Below, piece by piece: positions 28,747 to 38,623 of a DNA stretch of 64,000 bases. The position numbers and the translations under genes are program-made. Numbering within the stretch: position 1 is the stretch's first letter; each line of letters starts with the position of its first letter. Origin of the DNA: Bacteroidota bacterium. Its GTDB lineage: Bacteria > Bacteroidota > Bacteroidia > Bacteroidales > CAIXZF01. Below the pieces are notes generated by a model. The model was given only the letters and a program-made list of their open reading frames with translations. It ran no database searches and was not told the origin of the DNA. Where the stretch lies: the NCBI GenBank assembly GCA_022709385.1, contig JAKLIX010000009.1:62001-126000 (forward strand). The letters run 5' to 3'.

Positions 28747-30597
28747 CTATTCCTCCTCTAAAATTTGATTGAAAACAGCGGTTAATTCATTGACAACAAA
28801 CGGCAGTCCCTGCACCTTGTTATATTGACTGTATTTGAACTGCGGGAACAACATTCTGAGGTAATAAATGAATTGCCCGGAATTTAGTTCGCATACAATG
28901 ATTTTTTTAAATCCTGCAAACACCTCAGGCGTATTTTTTGGGAGGGGCATGATGTAATGAAAATGTGCATGACTGACTTTTTTACCGGCAGCGCGCATTT
29001 CATCGACAGCGTATTGGATGGCGCCTTTGGTGCTTCCCCATCCGATTACCAGGAGATCTCCTTCCGGATCACCGTAAATTTCCTGCCTGGGAATGAAATT
29101 TTGCACTTTCTGCACTTTTTCAGCTCTCAGATTGACCATCAGCTGATGGTTCAGCGGGTCGGTGGATACAATGCCTGTGATGTTTTCCTTTTCGAGGCCG
29201 CCAACCCTGTGCCGGAGCCCTTCGGTTCCGGGCAACGCCCATTTCCTGACGAGTGTTTCTGGATCCCGGCGAAAAGGTTTGTAATCGGGTTCGTTTGGTT
29301 TTGCAATGGGAGGCTGGATGGCCGGCAGATCGGCAGCCTTCGGGATTTTGAACAGTTCGGACCCGAAGCCAATTACACCTTCCGACAGCAGCATGGTCGG
29401 TGTCATATGTTCAAGGGCCAGTTTGGCAGCTTCGAATGCCATATAGAAAGCATTGGCCGGGCTGGAAGCGGCCACGATAATGACCGGACATTCTCCGTTT
29501 CGTCCGAAGAGGGCCTGCAGCAGGTCAGATTGCTCTGATTTGGTGGGTAAACCCGTGGAAGGTCCTCCGCGTTGTACATCCACTATTACCATGGGTAATT
29601 CAGTCATGACAGCCAGGCCGATGGCCTCACTTTTCAGGGAGAGCCCCGGGCCGGAGGTTGTTGTAATTGCCAGGGAACCTGTATATGCGGCGCCGATCGC
29701 CGAGCAAATTCCCGCAATCTCATCCTCAGCCTGAAAAACCTTTACTCCCAGTGATTTATGCTTGGCAAGCTCCATCAATATCTCAGTGGCCGGAGTAATC
29801 GGGTAAGATCCAAGGAACAGCGGTCTGCCAGAACGTTCGGAAGCAGCAATAAAACCCCATGCCACGGCGGTATTCCCGACAATGTTGCGATATTTGCCTT
29901 TTTCCATCGTAGCCTTGGGGATGGTATACTGCGAAGAAATGGCCTCCACGGTATCGGCAAAATTATATCCGGCCTGTAATACTGCCTTGTTCAGCTTAAT
30001 CACATCCGGCTTCTTCTTGAATTTGGTTTCGAAAAACCTGAAAGTGTTGTCGAGCGGCTTATTTAAAAGGTAATACAAGATGCCGAGCGCGAACATGTTT
30101 TTACTCCTTTCGGCGGTCTTGTTATCAACCCCCAGATCCTTGCCAGCCTCTCTCGTCAATGAAGTAATCGGAGCCTTCACCAAATGATACTTCTCCAGGC
30201 TTCTGTCTTCGAGTGGGTTGGAACTATACCCTGCCTTCTCGATGGCTGCAGGATCGAAAGTATCCGTATCAAGGATCAGCGTAGCTCCGTGCTTTGCCCA
30301 TTTCAGGTTGGATTTTAAGGATGCAGGGTTCATGGTGACAAGAACATCACAGTAATCCCCGGTAGTCAGAATTTTCTTCTTTCCGATATGGACCTGGAAA
30401 CCGGAAACACCTGCAACGGTGTTGTGCGGTGCACGAATTTCAGCAGGAAAATCAGGAAATGTCGCCAGGTCGTTGCCGTCCAATGCAGCAGTCTCGGAAA
30501 ACAGGGTCCCGACAAGTTGCATCCCGTCACCCGAATCCCCGACAAATTTAACAACCACATCCTCAAGGTCTACGATTGGCTTTGATTTCTTAGCCAT
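28747..30597 (-). CDS. korA: 2-oxoacid:ferredoxin oxidoreductase subunit alpha (gamma-alpha fusion)
   Basis: 616 residues from ATG 30597 (MAKKSKPIVDLEDVVVKFVG); the frame is open 23 codons further upstream, but that part covers the promoter. Residues 1-200 are the gamma domain (KFVGDSGDGMQLVGTLFSE, TFPDFPAEIRAPHNTVAGVS). The alpha domain follows with GSYPITPATEILMELAKH, FQAEDEIAGICSAIGAAYTG, TTTSGPGLSLKSEAIGLAV and DVQRGGPSTGLPTKSEQSDL. The last region (VIGWGSTKGAIQYAVDEM) is the C-terminal TK domain. It forms the korAB operon with the beta subunit. Electrons likely go to a small ferredoxin such as the one at 32554. Confidence 0.93.
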   Translation of the reverse strand: MAKKSKPIVDLEDVVVKFVGDSGDGMQLVGTLFSETAALDGNDLATFPDFPAEIRAPHNTVAGVSGFQVHIGKKKILTTGDYCDVLVTMNPASLKSNLKWAKHGATLILDTDTFDPAAIEKAGYSSNPLEDRSLEKYHLVKAPITSLTREAGKDLGVDNKTAERSKNMFALGILYYLLNKPLDNTFRFFETKFKKKPDVIKLNKAVLQAGYNFADTVEAISSQYTIPKATMEKGKYRNIVGNTAVAWGFIAASERSGRPLFLGSYPITPATEILMELAKHKSLGVKVFQAEDEIAGICSAIGAAYTGSLAITTTSGPGLSLKSEAIGLAVMTELPMVIVDVQRGGPSTGLPTKSEQSDLLQALFGRNGECPVIIVAASSPANAFYMAFEAAKLALEHMTPTMLLSEGVIGFGSELFKIPKAADLPAIQPPIAKPNEPDYKPFRRDPETLVRKWALPGTEGLRHRVGGLEKENITGIVSTDPLNHQLMVNLRAEKVQKVQNFIPRQEIYGDPEGDLLVIGWGSTKGAIQYAVDEMRAAGKKVSHAHFHYIMPLPKNTPEVFAGFKKIIVCELNSGQFIYYLRMLFPQFKYSQYNKVQGLPFVVNELTAVFNQILEEE

Positions 30598-30624
30598 AAT
30601 GTAATGTTTATTAAAAATGATCCG

Positions 30625-30632
30625 CAAAGGTA
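30625..30632 (-). promoter_or_regulatory. Bacteroidota -7 box for korAB
   Basis: The minus strand reads TACCTTTG, an exact TAnnTTTG match, 28 bases before the korA ATG. This also supports choosing 30597 as the start. No clear -33 TTG. Confidence 0.5.
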
Positions 30633-31039
30633 GCGCTTTTGTTTTTCCGCTTTGAAGAATCTTCAATAAATTTCAATGGCTTCATTTCAACCCATGCAGC
30701 TGACACATGCAATCCTGCACACGCTCGGTATATGTCCTACTTTTCAGTCAGCTGCCCCCCGGATGACATTTTGACCCCGTGCTTGTCAGGCATCTTCATC
30801 AGGAATATGATACCCATTCCCTGAAGGCTTGCAAAAACAAAGCCGTTCAGAAGGAGTGATGCCAGACAGGATCAGGAACAACATTTTTGCAATGCTGTTC
30901 AATGCCGGTAAAAACGAAAACCGATCCGCATTATCAGGATGATTCCGCTTCAACAGATACTCCGTGAAAAACCTGCTGATTAAACTCATTCATAATTGGT
31001 TAGCCAAAGTAAAGTCGCATAGAATGAAGCATCCTTTGT

Positions 31040-31089
31040 ATACCGGATGCACACAGGAATGCGATGTGTGTTTCCAGAGTTATCGGTAT
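31040..31089. repeat. dispersed palindromic repeat, copy B
   Basis: ATACCG (31040-31045) and CGGTAT (31084-31089) bound a core with CACAGGAATGCGA, TGTTTCCAGAGT and ATCGGTAT, matching copy A (25036-25087) with some divergence around the centre. It is the shortest copy, 50 bases. Confidence 0.65.
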
Positions 31090-31197
31090 TAAGAATCAAA
31101 AAAAATTGCTTCTCATTTTCACCAGATTCAGTATCCTTTTCTTTGAAGGGATTGTGCACTCAATACTGCTTATGATCAATGCTTTACACTTTAGATG

Positions 31198-31366
31198 TTA
31201 TACCGACACGGAATGAGTTTGCGAAAAAATTGTGATATAGGGGTGTACGGCATTACTCAAACTTAAAGGTTCTTGACAGCAGTGTGAAACAGTGGTGTTT
31301 AGAACCAGTAATACCGTACACCGCTCTGAAGAACTTTTACTGAAGACCCGCTATGTGTCGGTATAA
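31198..31366. repeat. 169-base nested palindrome related to the dispersed repeat
   Basis: The ends TTATACCGACAC (31198-31209) and GTGTCGGTATAA (31355-31366) are perfect inverted repeats. Inside, GTGTACGGCATTACT (31243-31257) pairs with AGTAATACCGTACAC (31307-31321) with one mismatch, and GGTTCT (31268-31273) pairs with AGAACC (31301-31306). The left end (CGGAATG...GCGAAAAAAT) resembles the small repeat family, so this looks like a longer relative with an added internal hairpin. It has no coding capacity. Confidence 0.65.
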
Positions 31367-31394
31367 ACAGCTTTGCATTAGCAAACCTGTCAAG
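31364..31394. repeat. 31-nt repeat, copy 1
   Basis: This sequence begins TAAACAGCTT, contains GCAAACCTGTCAAG, and matches 40581-40611 at 29 of 31 positions. It overlaps the right end of the 169-base palindrome by three bases, so it may mark the flank of a repeated unit. Confidence 0.6.
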
Positions 31395-31570
31395 TATGAG
31401 TATAATTTTGTTTTACAAATCAATTACGTGTTGGAATAAACAAAAAATACGATGAATTTTTCCGTTATTATTATCGCCTATATAATTAATTACTAATTGT
31501 TTGAGAATTAATTTATGGCATAATGATTTAAAAAATCAAGAAAATAGTTTTAATTAAATAATCTGTTCAT

Positions 31571-31578
31571 TACATTTG
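31571..31578 (+). promoter_or_regulatory. Bacteroidota -7 box for the AT-hook gene
   Basis: TACATTTG matches TAnnTTTG exactly. A GTTTT stretch at about 31547-31551 sits at a plausible -33 spacing of about 20. The gene start at 31603 is 24 bases downstream. The TTG at 31576, a possible alternative start codon, is part of this box, which argues against using it. Confidence 0.5.
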
Positions 31579-31602
31579 CTGAAAATTTCAAACATCAATA
31601 AA

Positions 31603-32460
31603 ATGATCAATTTAGATTTCACAGAAAAAGAGCTGGATACTTTAAAAGAGTATTTCCAGTCAGAATTATTAAAAACTGAGCAAAAGATTGACAGTATTAA
31701 GGGAATACTGGAAAAGATCGGAAAAAAGACCGGCAAGGTTTACCGCTCTGAAAAGAAAGCAGCCAGAAAGGCATTGAAAAAGATGAAAGCCATGGCACAT
31801 CTGATTGAGCCGGAAATCAAGATAAGGAAAAAACCCGGTCCGAAGCCAAAAACCGAGAAAGTTGCCACCGCTGTCAGTGAAACTCCCGAGAAGAAGAGAA
31901 GAGGAAGGCCACCACGGGCGAAGGAGGAGGTAAAGCGTCGCGGGAGGCCCCGGGTAATAAAACCGATTGTTGAGGCGGAAGCCACACCAGAACCTGCAGT
32001 TAAAACCCGTCGTAAGAGAGTTGCCCTTACAATTGAGAAACCACTTCCAGTGGTTCAGGAAACGAAGGTCCGTAAAAGAGGTCCAAGAACTGTGAAAGCA
32101 CAGGCAGCAGCAGTAACAGAGCAAAGCCCCAGGAGAAAACCTGGAAGGCCTCCCAAAGCTGCCTCTGAGAAAAAGCCTGTCAAACCGGGACCCAAGGTGC
32201 CGAAAAAGAAAGCAATAAAAATACCCTGGGGAGCATGGATAACCAATGTGCTTAGAGACAGTGAAGAAAACCTCAGCCAGCAGATCATCCTTGATACCAT
32301 TGCCAAGCGTTTGCAGCTTGCCGGCCCGGAGCTGGAATCGGCCACAGTGAAAATCCTTGACCAATTCAGCAAACTGCAGAAAACGGGGAAAATCATTTCC
32401 CAGCAAAGCGGTGATGCAACGGTATACGGATTAAAGATAAGCGGAAGAAAAGGCCGCTAA
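31603..32460 (+). CDS. AT-hook DNA-binding protein, histone-H1-like
   Basis: 285 residues, very basic. A short acidic/helical N-terminus (about 1-45, likely coiled coil: FTEKELDTLKEYFQSELL) leads into a Lys/Ala/Pro-rich tail with at least four AT-hook-type motifs: KKPGPKPK, KKRRGRPPR, VKRRGRPRV and RRKPGRPPK. The last ~80 residues (from WGAWITNVLRDSEENLSQQI) are non-repetitive and look like a winged-helix or H1-like globular domain. It probably binds A+T-rich DNA as a nucleoid-associated protein. It is a single-gene unit next to the repeat-rich gap. The DNA-binding prediction is firm; the cellular role is not known. Confidence 0.78.
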   Translation: MINLDFTEKELDTLKEYFQSELLKTEQKIDSIKGILEKIGKKTGKVYRSEKKAARKALKKMKAMAHLIEPEIKIRKKPGPKPKTEKVATAVSETPEKKRRGRPPRAKEEVKRRGRPRVIKPIVEAEATPEPAVKTRRKRVALTIEKPLPVVQETKVRKRGPRTVKAQAAAVTEQSPRRKPGRPPKAASEKKPVKPGPKVPKKKAIKIPWGAWITNVLRDSEENLSQQIILDTIAKRLQLAGPELESATVKILDQFSKLQKTGKIISQQSGDATVYGLKISGRKGR

Positions 32461-32511
32461 TTTAGAACCGGTAAAAATTTTCATCAGCCGGTCAGGCTTA
32501 GGATTAATCTT

Positions 32512-32519
32512 TATCTTTG
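32512..32519 (+). promoter_or_regulatory. Bacteroidota -7 box for the ferredoxin gene
   Basis: TATCTTTG, an exact TAnnTTTG match, lies 34 bases before the ferredoxin ATG at 32554. The expected -33 position has no TTG. Confidence 0.5.
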
Positions 32520-32553
32520 CACCAGTCTGATTTTATCACAAAAGATTACTGAA

Positions 32554-32721
32554 ATGGCTTACAAAATTACTGAAGAATGCACAGCATGCGGCACCTGTAT
32601 CGATGAATGTCCGGTCGACGCCATCTCTGAAGGCGATATCTATAAAATTGATCCGGATATTTGTACCGATTGCGGAGCCTGTGCCGATGTATGCCCGGTA
32701 GAAGCAATTGAACCGGCCTAA
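32554..32721 (+). CDS. 2[4Fe-4S] ferredoxin
   Basis: A 55-residue clostridial-type ferredoxin. Two cluster motifs are complete: CTACGTCIDECP and CTDCGACADVCP (CxxCxxCxxxCP twice), each followed by the usual VDAI/VEAI helix. It is a low-potential electron carrier in the cytoplasm and a natural acceptor for the korAB enzyme 2 kb away. It is a single gene with its own promoter and a strong terminator 20 bases after the stop. Confidence 0.95.
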   Translation: MAYKITEECTACGTCIDECPVDAISEGDIYKIDPDICTDCGACADVCPVEAIEPA

Positions 32722-32740
32722 AGAACTTGTGTTCTTTTAA

Positions 32741-32780
32741 AAAGAGGCTGTTCCACAGAGGTTCAGCCTCTTTGCTTTTG
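32741..32780 (+). terminator. intrinsic terminator after ferredoxin
   Basis: AAAGAGGCTG (32741-32750) pairs perfectly with CAGCCTCTTT (32764-32773), followed by GCTTTTG. The left arm follows an A-rich run and the right arm ends in T, so it could work in both directions. Confidence 0.85.
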
Positions 32781-32985
32781 TAGTTACCACGTTTCACTGC
32801 CTCCGGCTTGATTTACGGCAGCCGGGTTCATGGGTGAGGTTCAATCATGATGGATCGCTTTCAATTCACAACTTCCATCAAACCAAATGAGTCCCGGTTT
32901 TGTTTATTGGCAGGACTGTGTAACAACCAGGCTTCAGATACGTACACAATATTTATATGCTGTTATTCACGGATGAATCATTAAC

Positions 32986-35790
32986 ATGGATCCATACTCA
33001 TATCTGAGCAATGCCGAGAGCGGGCAGATTGAATCACTTTATGACCTTTACAAACAGGATCCGGAGAAGCTGGATGCCGGCTGGAGAATGTTTTTCGAGG
33101 GATTTGAGTTCAGAAACCTTGTATTTAAAAGCCATGAACACCAGCCGGGAATGCTTCCCGATGAATTCAAGGTCATTAACCTGATCAACGCATACAGGCA
33201 GCGCGGTCATTTGTTCACCCTTACCAATCCTGTCAGAACCCGTCGTCAATATTCCCCCACGCTGGCTCTGGAGCATTTCGGACTGTCTGAAAATGACCTC
33301 AACAGGGAATTTGAAGCAGGGCAGGAACTGGGTTTGGCAAAAACCAGCCTTGCAAACATCCTGTCCCATCTGCAACAAACGTATTGCCAGTCGATCGGAG
33401 TTGAGTATATGTACATCCGGCGCCCCGACATCCTTCATTGGCTGCAGCAACGAATGGAGTCCACCAGAAATCAGCCGAACTTTACATCTGATGAAAAACA
33501 ACACATTTTCCGTAAACTATCCGAAGCGGTTCTCTTCGAAAAATTTCTTCATAAAAAGTATCCCGGACAGAAACGATTCTCGCTGGAAGGTTCTGAATCT
33601 CTGATCCCCGCACTGGATGCGGTGGTTGAAAAAGGCTCCGCCCTCGGATCCGAAGAGTTCTTCATCGGGATGGCCCACCGTGGCCGGCTCAATGTGCTTG
33701 CCAATGTCATGCACAAATCACACCAGGATATATTCACCGAATTTGAAGGAAAAGAATACCAGGATGAATACCTGATGGGTGATGTGAAATACCATTTGGG
33801 TTATACTTCCGAACGGCTTACGGCACTTGGGAAAAAGGTCCGGTTGTCTCTCTCTCCCAATCCCTCCCATCTCGAAGCAGTGAATCCGGTTGTTGAAGGA
33901 TTGGTGAGAGCAAGAATCAACCACATTCACAAGGGTGAATTCAATAAAATAACTCCCATCCTGATTCATGGTGACGCAAGTCTGGCAGGTCAGGGGATTA
34001 TTTATGAGGTCCTCCAGATGTCGGAACTGCCTGGTTATAAAACCGGAGGCAGCATTCATCTTGTGGTTAACAACCAGATCGGCTTCACGACTAATTACCT
34101 TGACGGACGTTCAAGTATTTACTGTACCGATATTGCCAAAATCATCCAGTGCCCGATCTTCCATGTAAATGCTGACGATGTGGAAGCCGTGGTTTTTACC
34201 ATCCGGCTGGCCATGGAATTCAGGAACCAATTTGGCAAAGATGTTTTTGTCGATCTGCTCGGATACAGAAAATACGGGCACAATGAAAGTGACGAGCCAC
34301 GGTTTACACAACCTATCTTGTATAAGGCCATCGAGCAACACCCCGATCCCAGGCAGATCTACTTTGAAAAACTCCTGTCGCAGGGGTTTCTGAACAAGAA
34401 GAGGGCAGTACAGCTTGAGGATGAGATCAATAATCACCTGGAACAACACCTCACTCAGGCAAAGGAACTCGAAAAAAGCAAGGTGTATTCCTTTCTTGAA
34501 GAAAGCTGGAAGCATATCCGGAAAGCCACCGGCGAAGATTTTGAAAGCTCGCCCGAAACGGGTGTGGCGCTTTCTTCACTGAAGCTGATCGGGGAAAAGC
34601 TGACCAGCCTGCCGCCTGACAGGAAATTTTTCCGTAAGGCAGAAAAAATACAGGCAGACCGCCGCAATATGCTTGAAAAGGGTGATGCCCTTGACTGGGC
34701 CATGGCGGAATTACTGGCCTATGGAAGTCTGCTGGTCGAAAAAATTCCCGTCAGGATCTCAGGGCAGGACGTGCAGAGAGGGACATTCTCGCACCGGCAC
34801 GCTGTCTTTACCGTTGAAGACACCACGGAATACCATATCCCGCTGAAACACCTCAGCGATGAGCAGGCAACTTTCGATATTTACAACTCCCTGCTATCGG
34901 AATATGGTGTCCTGGGATTTGATTACGGTTATTCCCTGGCAGTTCCAGACGGACTCACTGTCTGGGAAGCCCAGTTTGGAGATTTCAGCAATGGCGCGCA
35001 GATCATTTTCGATCAATACATCAGTTGTGCAGAGGAAAAGTGGAAAGTGATGAGCGGGCTGGTCGTTCTTCTGCCTCACGGCTACGAAGGACAAGGCCCG
35101 GAACACTCCAGCGGCAGAATGGAACGTTTCCTCACGCTGTGTGCCGACGGCAATATTCAGATAGCTAATTGTACTACGCCGGCCAACTTCTTTCATCTAC
35201 TCAGGCGGCAGATACACCGTGAATTCAGGAAACCCCTGATTGTCTTCACGCCGAAAAGCCTGCTGCGCCACCCTTCCTGTGTATCCCCCCTCACGGAATT
35301 CAGCCGTGGCGGGTTCAGGGAAGTGATAGACGATACGATTGCCGATCCGGGCAAGGTAAAAAGAGTCCTGTTCTGCAGTGGTAAAATATATTATGAACTG
35401 CTGGAAGAAAAACTGAAAACAGAAAACGATAGTGTGGCCATCATCCGGATAGAACAATTGTATCCTTTCCCGCATGGGCAACTGCAGCAGCTTATCAGCC
35501 GGTATCCCCTGGCAGAACGTTATGTCTGGGTACAGGAAGAACCCGCCAATATGGGAGCATGGAATTTTATCCTGCGTAATTTCAAAGAAGTGGAACTGTT
35601 GATGGTGGCCCGGCCGGAAAGCGGAAGCCCTGCGACCGGTTCCGGAAAACTGCATCTGCTCAGGCAAAGAAAAATTGTGGAAAAGGCATTTGGCGAATGC
35701 GAATGCGGAAGGGTTAAAGATGTATGCCGCATGCTCTGTGCCCCTAAAGAATGGGCTTTTATCGGAACAAAAAATAAAACAAAACAATGA
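32986..35790 (+). CDS. sucA: 2-oxoglutarate dehydrogenase E1 component
   Basis: SucA, 934 residues, is the thiamine-diphosphate E1 that decarboxylates 2-oxoglutarate for the TCA cycle. Typical features are the N-terminal [92 protein letters not shown], the TPP region [19 protein letters not shown] with [16 protein letters not shown], and the transketolase-like [20 protein letters not shown]. It is the first gene of a three-gene unit; its stop overlaps the sucB ATG (ATGA). The E3 dihydrolipoamide dehydrogenase is not here. Confidence 0.97.
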   Translation: MDPYSYLSNAESGQIESLYDLYKQDPEKLDAGWRMFFEGFEFRNLVFKSHEHQPGMLPDEFKVINLINAYRQRGHLFTLTNPVRTRRQYSPTLALEHFGLSENDLNREFEAGQELGLAKTSLANILSHLQQTYCQSIGVEYMYIRRPDILHWLQQRMESTRNQPNFTSDEKQHIFRKLSEAVLFEKFLHKKYPGQKRFSLEGSESLIPALDAVVEKGSALGSEEFFIGMAHRGRLNVLANVMHKSHQDIFTEFEGKEYQDEYLMGDVKYHLGYTSERLTALGKKVRLSLSPNPSHLEAVNPVVEGLVRARINHIHKGEFNKITPILIHGDASLAGQGIIYEVLQMSELPGYKTGGSIHLVVNNQIGFTTNYLDGRSSIYCTDIAKIIQCPIFHVNADDVEAVVFTIRLAMEFRNQFGKDVFVDLLGYRKYGHNESDEPRFTQPILYKAIEQHPDPRQIYFEKLLSQGFLNKKRAVQLEDEINNHLEQHLTQAKELEKSKVYSFLEESWKHIRKATGEDFESSPETGVALSSLKLIGEKLTSLPPDRKFFRKAEKIQADRRNMLEKGDALDWAMAELLAYGSLLVEKIPVRISGQDVQRGTFSHRHAVFTVEDTTEYHIPLKHLSDEQATFDIYNSLLSEYGVLGFDYGYSLAVPDGLTVWEAQFGDFSNGAQIIFDQYISCAEEKWKVMSGLVVLLPHGYEGQGPEHSSGRMERFLTLCADGNIQIANCTTPANFFHLLRRQIHREFRKPLIVFTPKSLLRHPSCVSPLTEFSRGGFREVIDDTIADPGKVKRVLFCSGKIYYELLEEKLKTENDSVAIIRIEQLYPFPHGQLQQLISRYPLAERYVWVQEEPANMGAWNFILRNFKEVELLMVARPESGSPATGSGKLHLLRQRKIVEKAFGECECGRVKDVCRMLCAPKEWAFIGTKNKTKQ

Positions 35791-37034
35791 CTACCATTGA
35801 AGTGAAAGTGCCGAGTCCGGGTGAATCCATCACCCAGGTTCAACTGGCTGCCTGGCTGGTGAAAGACGGGGATTATGTTGAGACGGACCAGGAACTCGCA
35901 GAGATTGATTCAGACAAAGCCACCCTGGCCATTGCAGCTCCGGCTGCCGGTAAATGCACCCTCATGGCAGCTGCCGGAGACAGCCTTCCGGTAGGCGCCG
36001 TCATCTGCATGATCGACACAGAAGCAATCGCAACTGATAAAGCAGGGAAGGCCCCTGAACCTGAGGCACTGAAGGAAAGCCCGACAGAAAAAGAAACAGC
36101 GGTTAGGCCGACAGAGGAAACTGATAGAAAAATCCCGGTGACCCCGCTTGCAAAAAGCATGCTGTCAGCGAGCGGAATCGATCAGGAACAGGCGATCGAT
36201 TGGCTGAAAAAAACCAGGATTTCAAGCAGGGATGTCCAGGCTTTACTGAACCAGAGAGAAACAGCCGTCAGCGGATCATCTTCCCCTTCCGCTGCCTTCT
36301 CAAGGGAAGTGGAACATAAAAAGATGTCAAGCCTCAGAATTAAATTATCTGAAAGACTGGTGGCCGTGAAGAACCAGACTGCCATGCTCACCACATTCAA
36401 TGAAGTTGACATGAGCAAGCTGTTGGAAATTAAAAACAACTACCAGGAGAAATTCAGGGAAACACATGGGGTGTCCGTCGGGCTGATGTCATTTTTCACC
36501 AAAGCGGTCAGTATTGCGTTACGTGAATTTCCCATGGTGAATGCCAGGATAGAAGGAGACGAATTCATACTGCCGGGCTATGTAGATATGGGAATTGCAG
36601 TGAGTGCGCCCAAAGGACTGGTAGTCCCCGTGATACGGAATGCCGAAAGCCTTAGCCTGGCCCGGATAGAGGCCACCATCAAGGAACTGGCCGGCAAGGC
36701 GAGAAACAACAAGATCAGCCTGGAGGAGATGACAGGCGGCACCTTCACCATCACCAACGGAGGGGTATTTGGTTCCATGATGTCGACCCCGGTGCTCAAT
36801 CCTCCCCAATCCGCTATTCTCGGTATGCATGCCATCATGGACAGGCCGGTTGCCAGGGATGGACAGGTGGTGATCCGCCCGATGATGTACCTTGCCCTTT
36901 CTTATGATCACAGGGTGATCGACGGCAAGGAGTCGGTCAGTTTCCTGGTAAAAGTTAAAGAACTGATTGAAGATCCTGTAAGTATGCTCGTGGAGGGAAA
37001 AGATCCCATCTCCGTATTACTTGGTTTGCAATGA
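35787..37034 (+). CDS. sucB: 2-oxoglutarate dehydrogenase E2, dihydrolipoyl succinyltransferase
   Basis: SucB/OdhB, 415 residues. One lipoyl domain (about 1-75; lipoylated Lys in [11 protein letters not shown]) is followed by an acidic/Pro-rich linker, an E3/E1-binding domain (about 118-155; [15 protein letters not shown]), a second linker, and the catalytic domain (about 185-415) with [38 protein letters not shown] and the active-site [14 protein letters not shown]. It transfers succinyl to CoA. Its ATG overlaps the sucA stop, and its own stop overlaps the nadB ATG. Confidence 0.97.
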   Translation: MTTIEVKVPSPGESITQVQLAAWLVKDGDYVETDQELAEIDSDKATLAIAAPAAGKCTLMAAAGDSLPVGAVICMIDTEAIATDKAGKAPEPEALKESPTEKETAVRPTEETDRKIPVTPLAKSMLSASGIDQEQAIDWLKKTRISSRDVQALLNQRETAVSGSSSPSAAFSREVEHKKMSSLRIKLSERLVAVKNQTAMLTTFNEVDMSKLLEIKNNYQEKFRETHGVSVGLMSFFTKAVSIALREFPMVNARIEGDEFILPGYVDMGIAVSAPKGLVVPVIRNAESLSLARIEATIKELAGKARNNKISLEEMTGGTFTITNGGVFGSMMSTPVLNPPQSAILGMHAIMDRPVARDGQVVIRPMMYLALSYDHRVIDGKESVSFLVKVKELIEDPVSMLVEGKDPISVLLGLQ

Positions 37035-38623
37035 CGCATGAAACTTCAAAACAGCGGGTTGACTTTCTCGTCATCGGTTCCGGCATCGCCGGCCTGAGTT
37101 ACGCTCTGAAGGTGGCTGATTACGGAAAGGTGTGCATCGTGACCAAAGCTGCCGCTGTTGAATCGGCAACCCGATATGCACAGGGTGGCATCGCTGCCGT
37201 GATGTACACACCTGACACTTACGAAAAACATATTCGCGATACCCTTTCCGCCGGAGACGAACTCAATAATCCGAATATCGTCAGGATTACCATTACCGAA
37301 AGTACTGACAGGGTAAAAGAGCTGATCAACTGGGGCGTTGCCTTCGATAAGACAGCCGGTGGTCTTTATGACCTTGCCAAAGAAGGAGGCCATTCCGAAT
37401 TCAGGGTGCTTCATCATAAGGACCAGACAGGCAATGAGATAGAAAACGTCCTGTTAAATAAGGCCAGGGCACACCCCAATATAGAAATCCTTGAAAACCA
37501 TTTCACCATCGACATCATCACCCAGCATCACCTGGGAGTTTTGGTTACGAGAAGAACGCCCGATATCACCTGTTACGGAGCCTATGTGCTGGATACGGCA
37601 ACCAACCGTATCCTCACGATCCTTGCCAGAATAACCATGCTTGCCACTGGCGGGGCCGGAAACGCCTACCAGGTTACCACCAACCCTGCCGTGGCCACAG
37701 GAGACGGCATCGCCATGGTTTACCGGGCCAAAGGTACTGTCGACCAGATGGAGTTTATTCAGTTTCATCCAACCTCCCTTTACAATCCGCTCGAAAAGCC
37801 TTCCTTCCTGATTACTGAAGCCCTCAGAGGAGCAGGCGCCGTGCTGAAGGATCAGAATGGGAAGCCTTTCATGGAAAAATATGACCCCGCCGGCTCACTT
37901 GCTCCAAGAGATACCGTGGCCAGAGCCATAGACAACGAAATGAAACTCAGCGGTGATGATTATGTATACCTGGATGCCCGGCATATTGAACATCATGTAT
38001 TGCTCAACCATTTTCCGACGATATACGCCAAATGCCTTTCTGTCGGAATCGACATCACCAAAGATATGATAGCGGTGGTCCCGGCTGCCCATTACCTGTG
38101 CGGAGGCATCAAAGTAGATGAATGGGCCCGGAGTTCAATAAAACACCTCTATGCAGCCGGTGAGTGTGCCAGTACCGGGCTCCATGGAGCCAACCGCCTT
38201 GCATCCAATTCTTTACTTGAATCTATCGTCTTCTCCCACAGGGCTGCCATGGATGCTGTCGGCAAATTTAATGCGCTGTCCATCATGGAAGAAATCCCTG
38301 ACTGGAATGCCGAAGGGACGGTACTGAACGAGGAAATGATCCTGATTACCCAGTCAATGAGGGAATTACAGAGCATCATGACAAATTATGTAGGCATCGT
38401 ACGTTCAAATCTCCGCCTGAAACGGGCGGAAGACAGACTGGATATCATCTATCATGAAACTTCCGATTTGTACAGCAAATCAGTTATTTCGCAAAAACTC
38501 TGTGAACTGCGGAATCTGATCAATGTTTCCTGGTCGATTATTCGCTTCGCCCAGGCCAGGAAAGAAAGCCGCGGGCTGCATTACTCCCTGGATTACCCGA
38601 GAGCGACGGGTCAGAGATCCTGA
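37031..38623 (+). CDS. nadB: L-aspartate oxidase
   Basis: NadB, 530 residues, is the FAD enzyme for the first step of de novo NAD synthesis (aspartate to iminoaspartate). It shows the Rossmann start [20 protein letters not shown], then [83 protein letters not shown] and [23 protein letters not shown]. The C-terminal helical domain is present. It is translationally coupled to sucB (ATGA overlap), although nadA and nadC are not adjacent; fumarate can serve as its electron acceptor, which may link it to the TCA genes. Confidence 0.96.
   Translation: MTHETSKQRVDFLVIGSGIAGLSYALKVADYGKVCIVTKAAAVESATRYAQGGIAAVMYTPDTYEKHIRDTLSAGDELNNPNIVRITITESTDRVKELINWGVAFDKTAGGLYDLAKEGGHSEFRVLHHKDQTGNEIENVLLNKARAHPNIEILENHFTIDIITQHHLGVLVTRRTPDITCYGAYVLDTATNRILTILARITMLATGGAGNAYQVTTNPAVATGDGIAMVYRAKGTVDQMEFIQFHPTSLYNPLEKPSFLITEALRGAGAVLKDQNGKPFMEKYDPAGSLAPRDTVARAIDNEMKLSGDDYVYLDARHIEHHVLLNHFPTIYAKCLSVGIDITKDMIAVVPAAHYLCGGIKVDEWARSSIKHLYAAGECASTGLHGANRLASNSLLESIVFSHRAAMDAVGKFNALSIMEEIPDWNAEGTVLNEEMILITQSMRELQSIMTNYVGIVRSNLRLKRAEDRLDIIYHETSDLYSKSVISQKLCELRNLINVSWSIIRFAQARKESRGLHYSLDYPRATGQRS

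Larger units (their letters stand above)
30633..31570. other. repeat-rich intergenic region
   Basis: About 940 bases lie between the korA promoter and the promoter of the AT-hook gene. It holds a palindromic repeat copy (31040-31089), a 169-base nested palindrome (31198-31366), and a 31-nt sequence repeated at 40.6 kb. A 67-codon minus-strand frame (30786-30989) has a near-consensus -7 box (TTACTTTG) upstream, but its product (starting MSLISRFFTEYLLKRNHPDN) is unrecognised; it may be a gene remnant. The part near 31430-31570 is very A+T-rich. No RNA gene was recognised with confidence. Confidence 0.5.

Noticed and set aside
30598..30666. 23-residue N-terminal extension of korA
   Set aside because: The extension covers the -7 promoter box, and the downstream ATG gives the normal family N-terminus.
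30786..30989. 67-codon minus-strand frame as a real small gene
   Set aside because: It has a near-consensus -7 box nearby, but the product matches no family I recognise and it lies in a repeat-rich, otherwise non-coding gap. Kept only as a note.
31669..32406. 245-codon minus-strand frame opposite the AT-hook gene
   Set aside because: It is a by-product of the biased Lys/Arg/Pro/Ala codons of the AT-hook protein; it is Phe/Leu/Cys-rich, has no start context and no recognisable domain.
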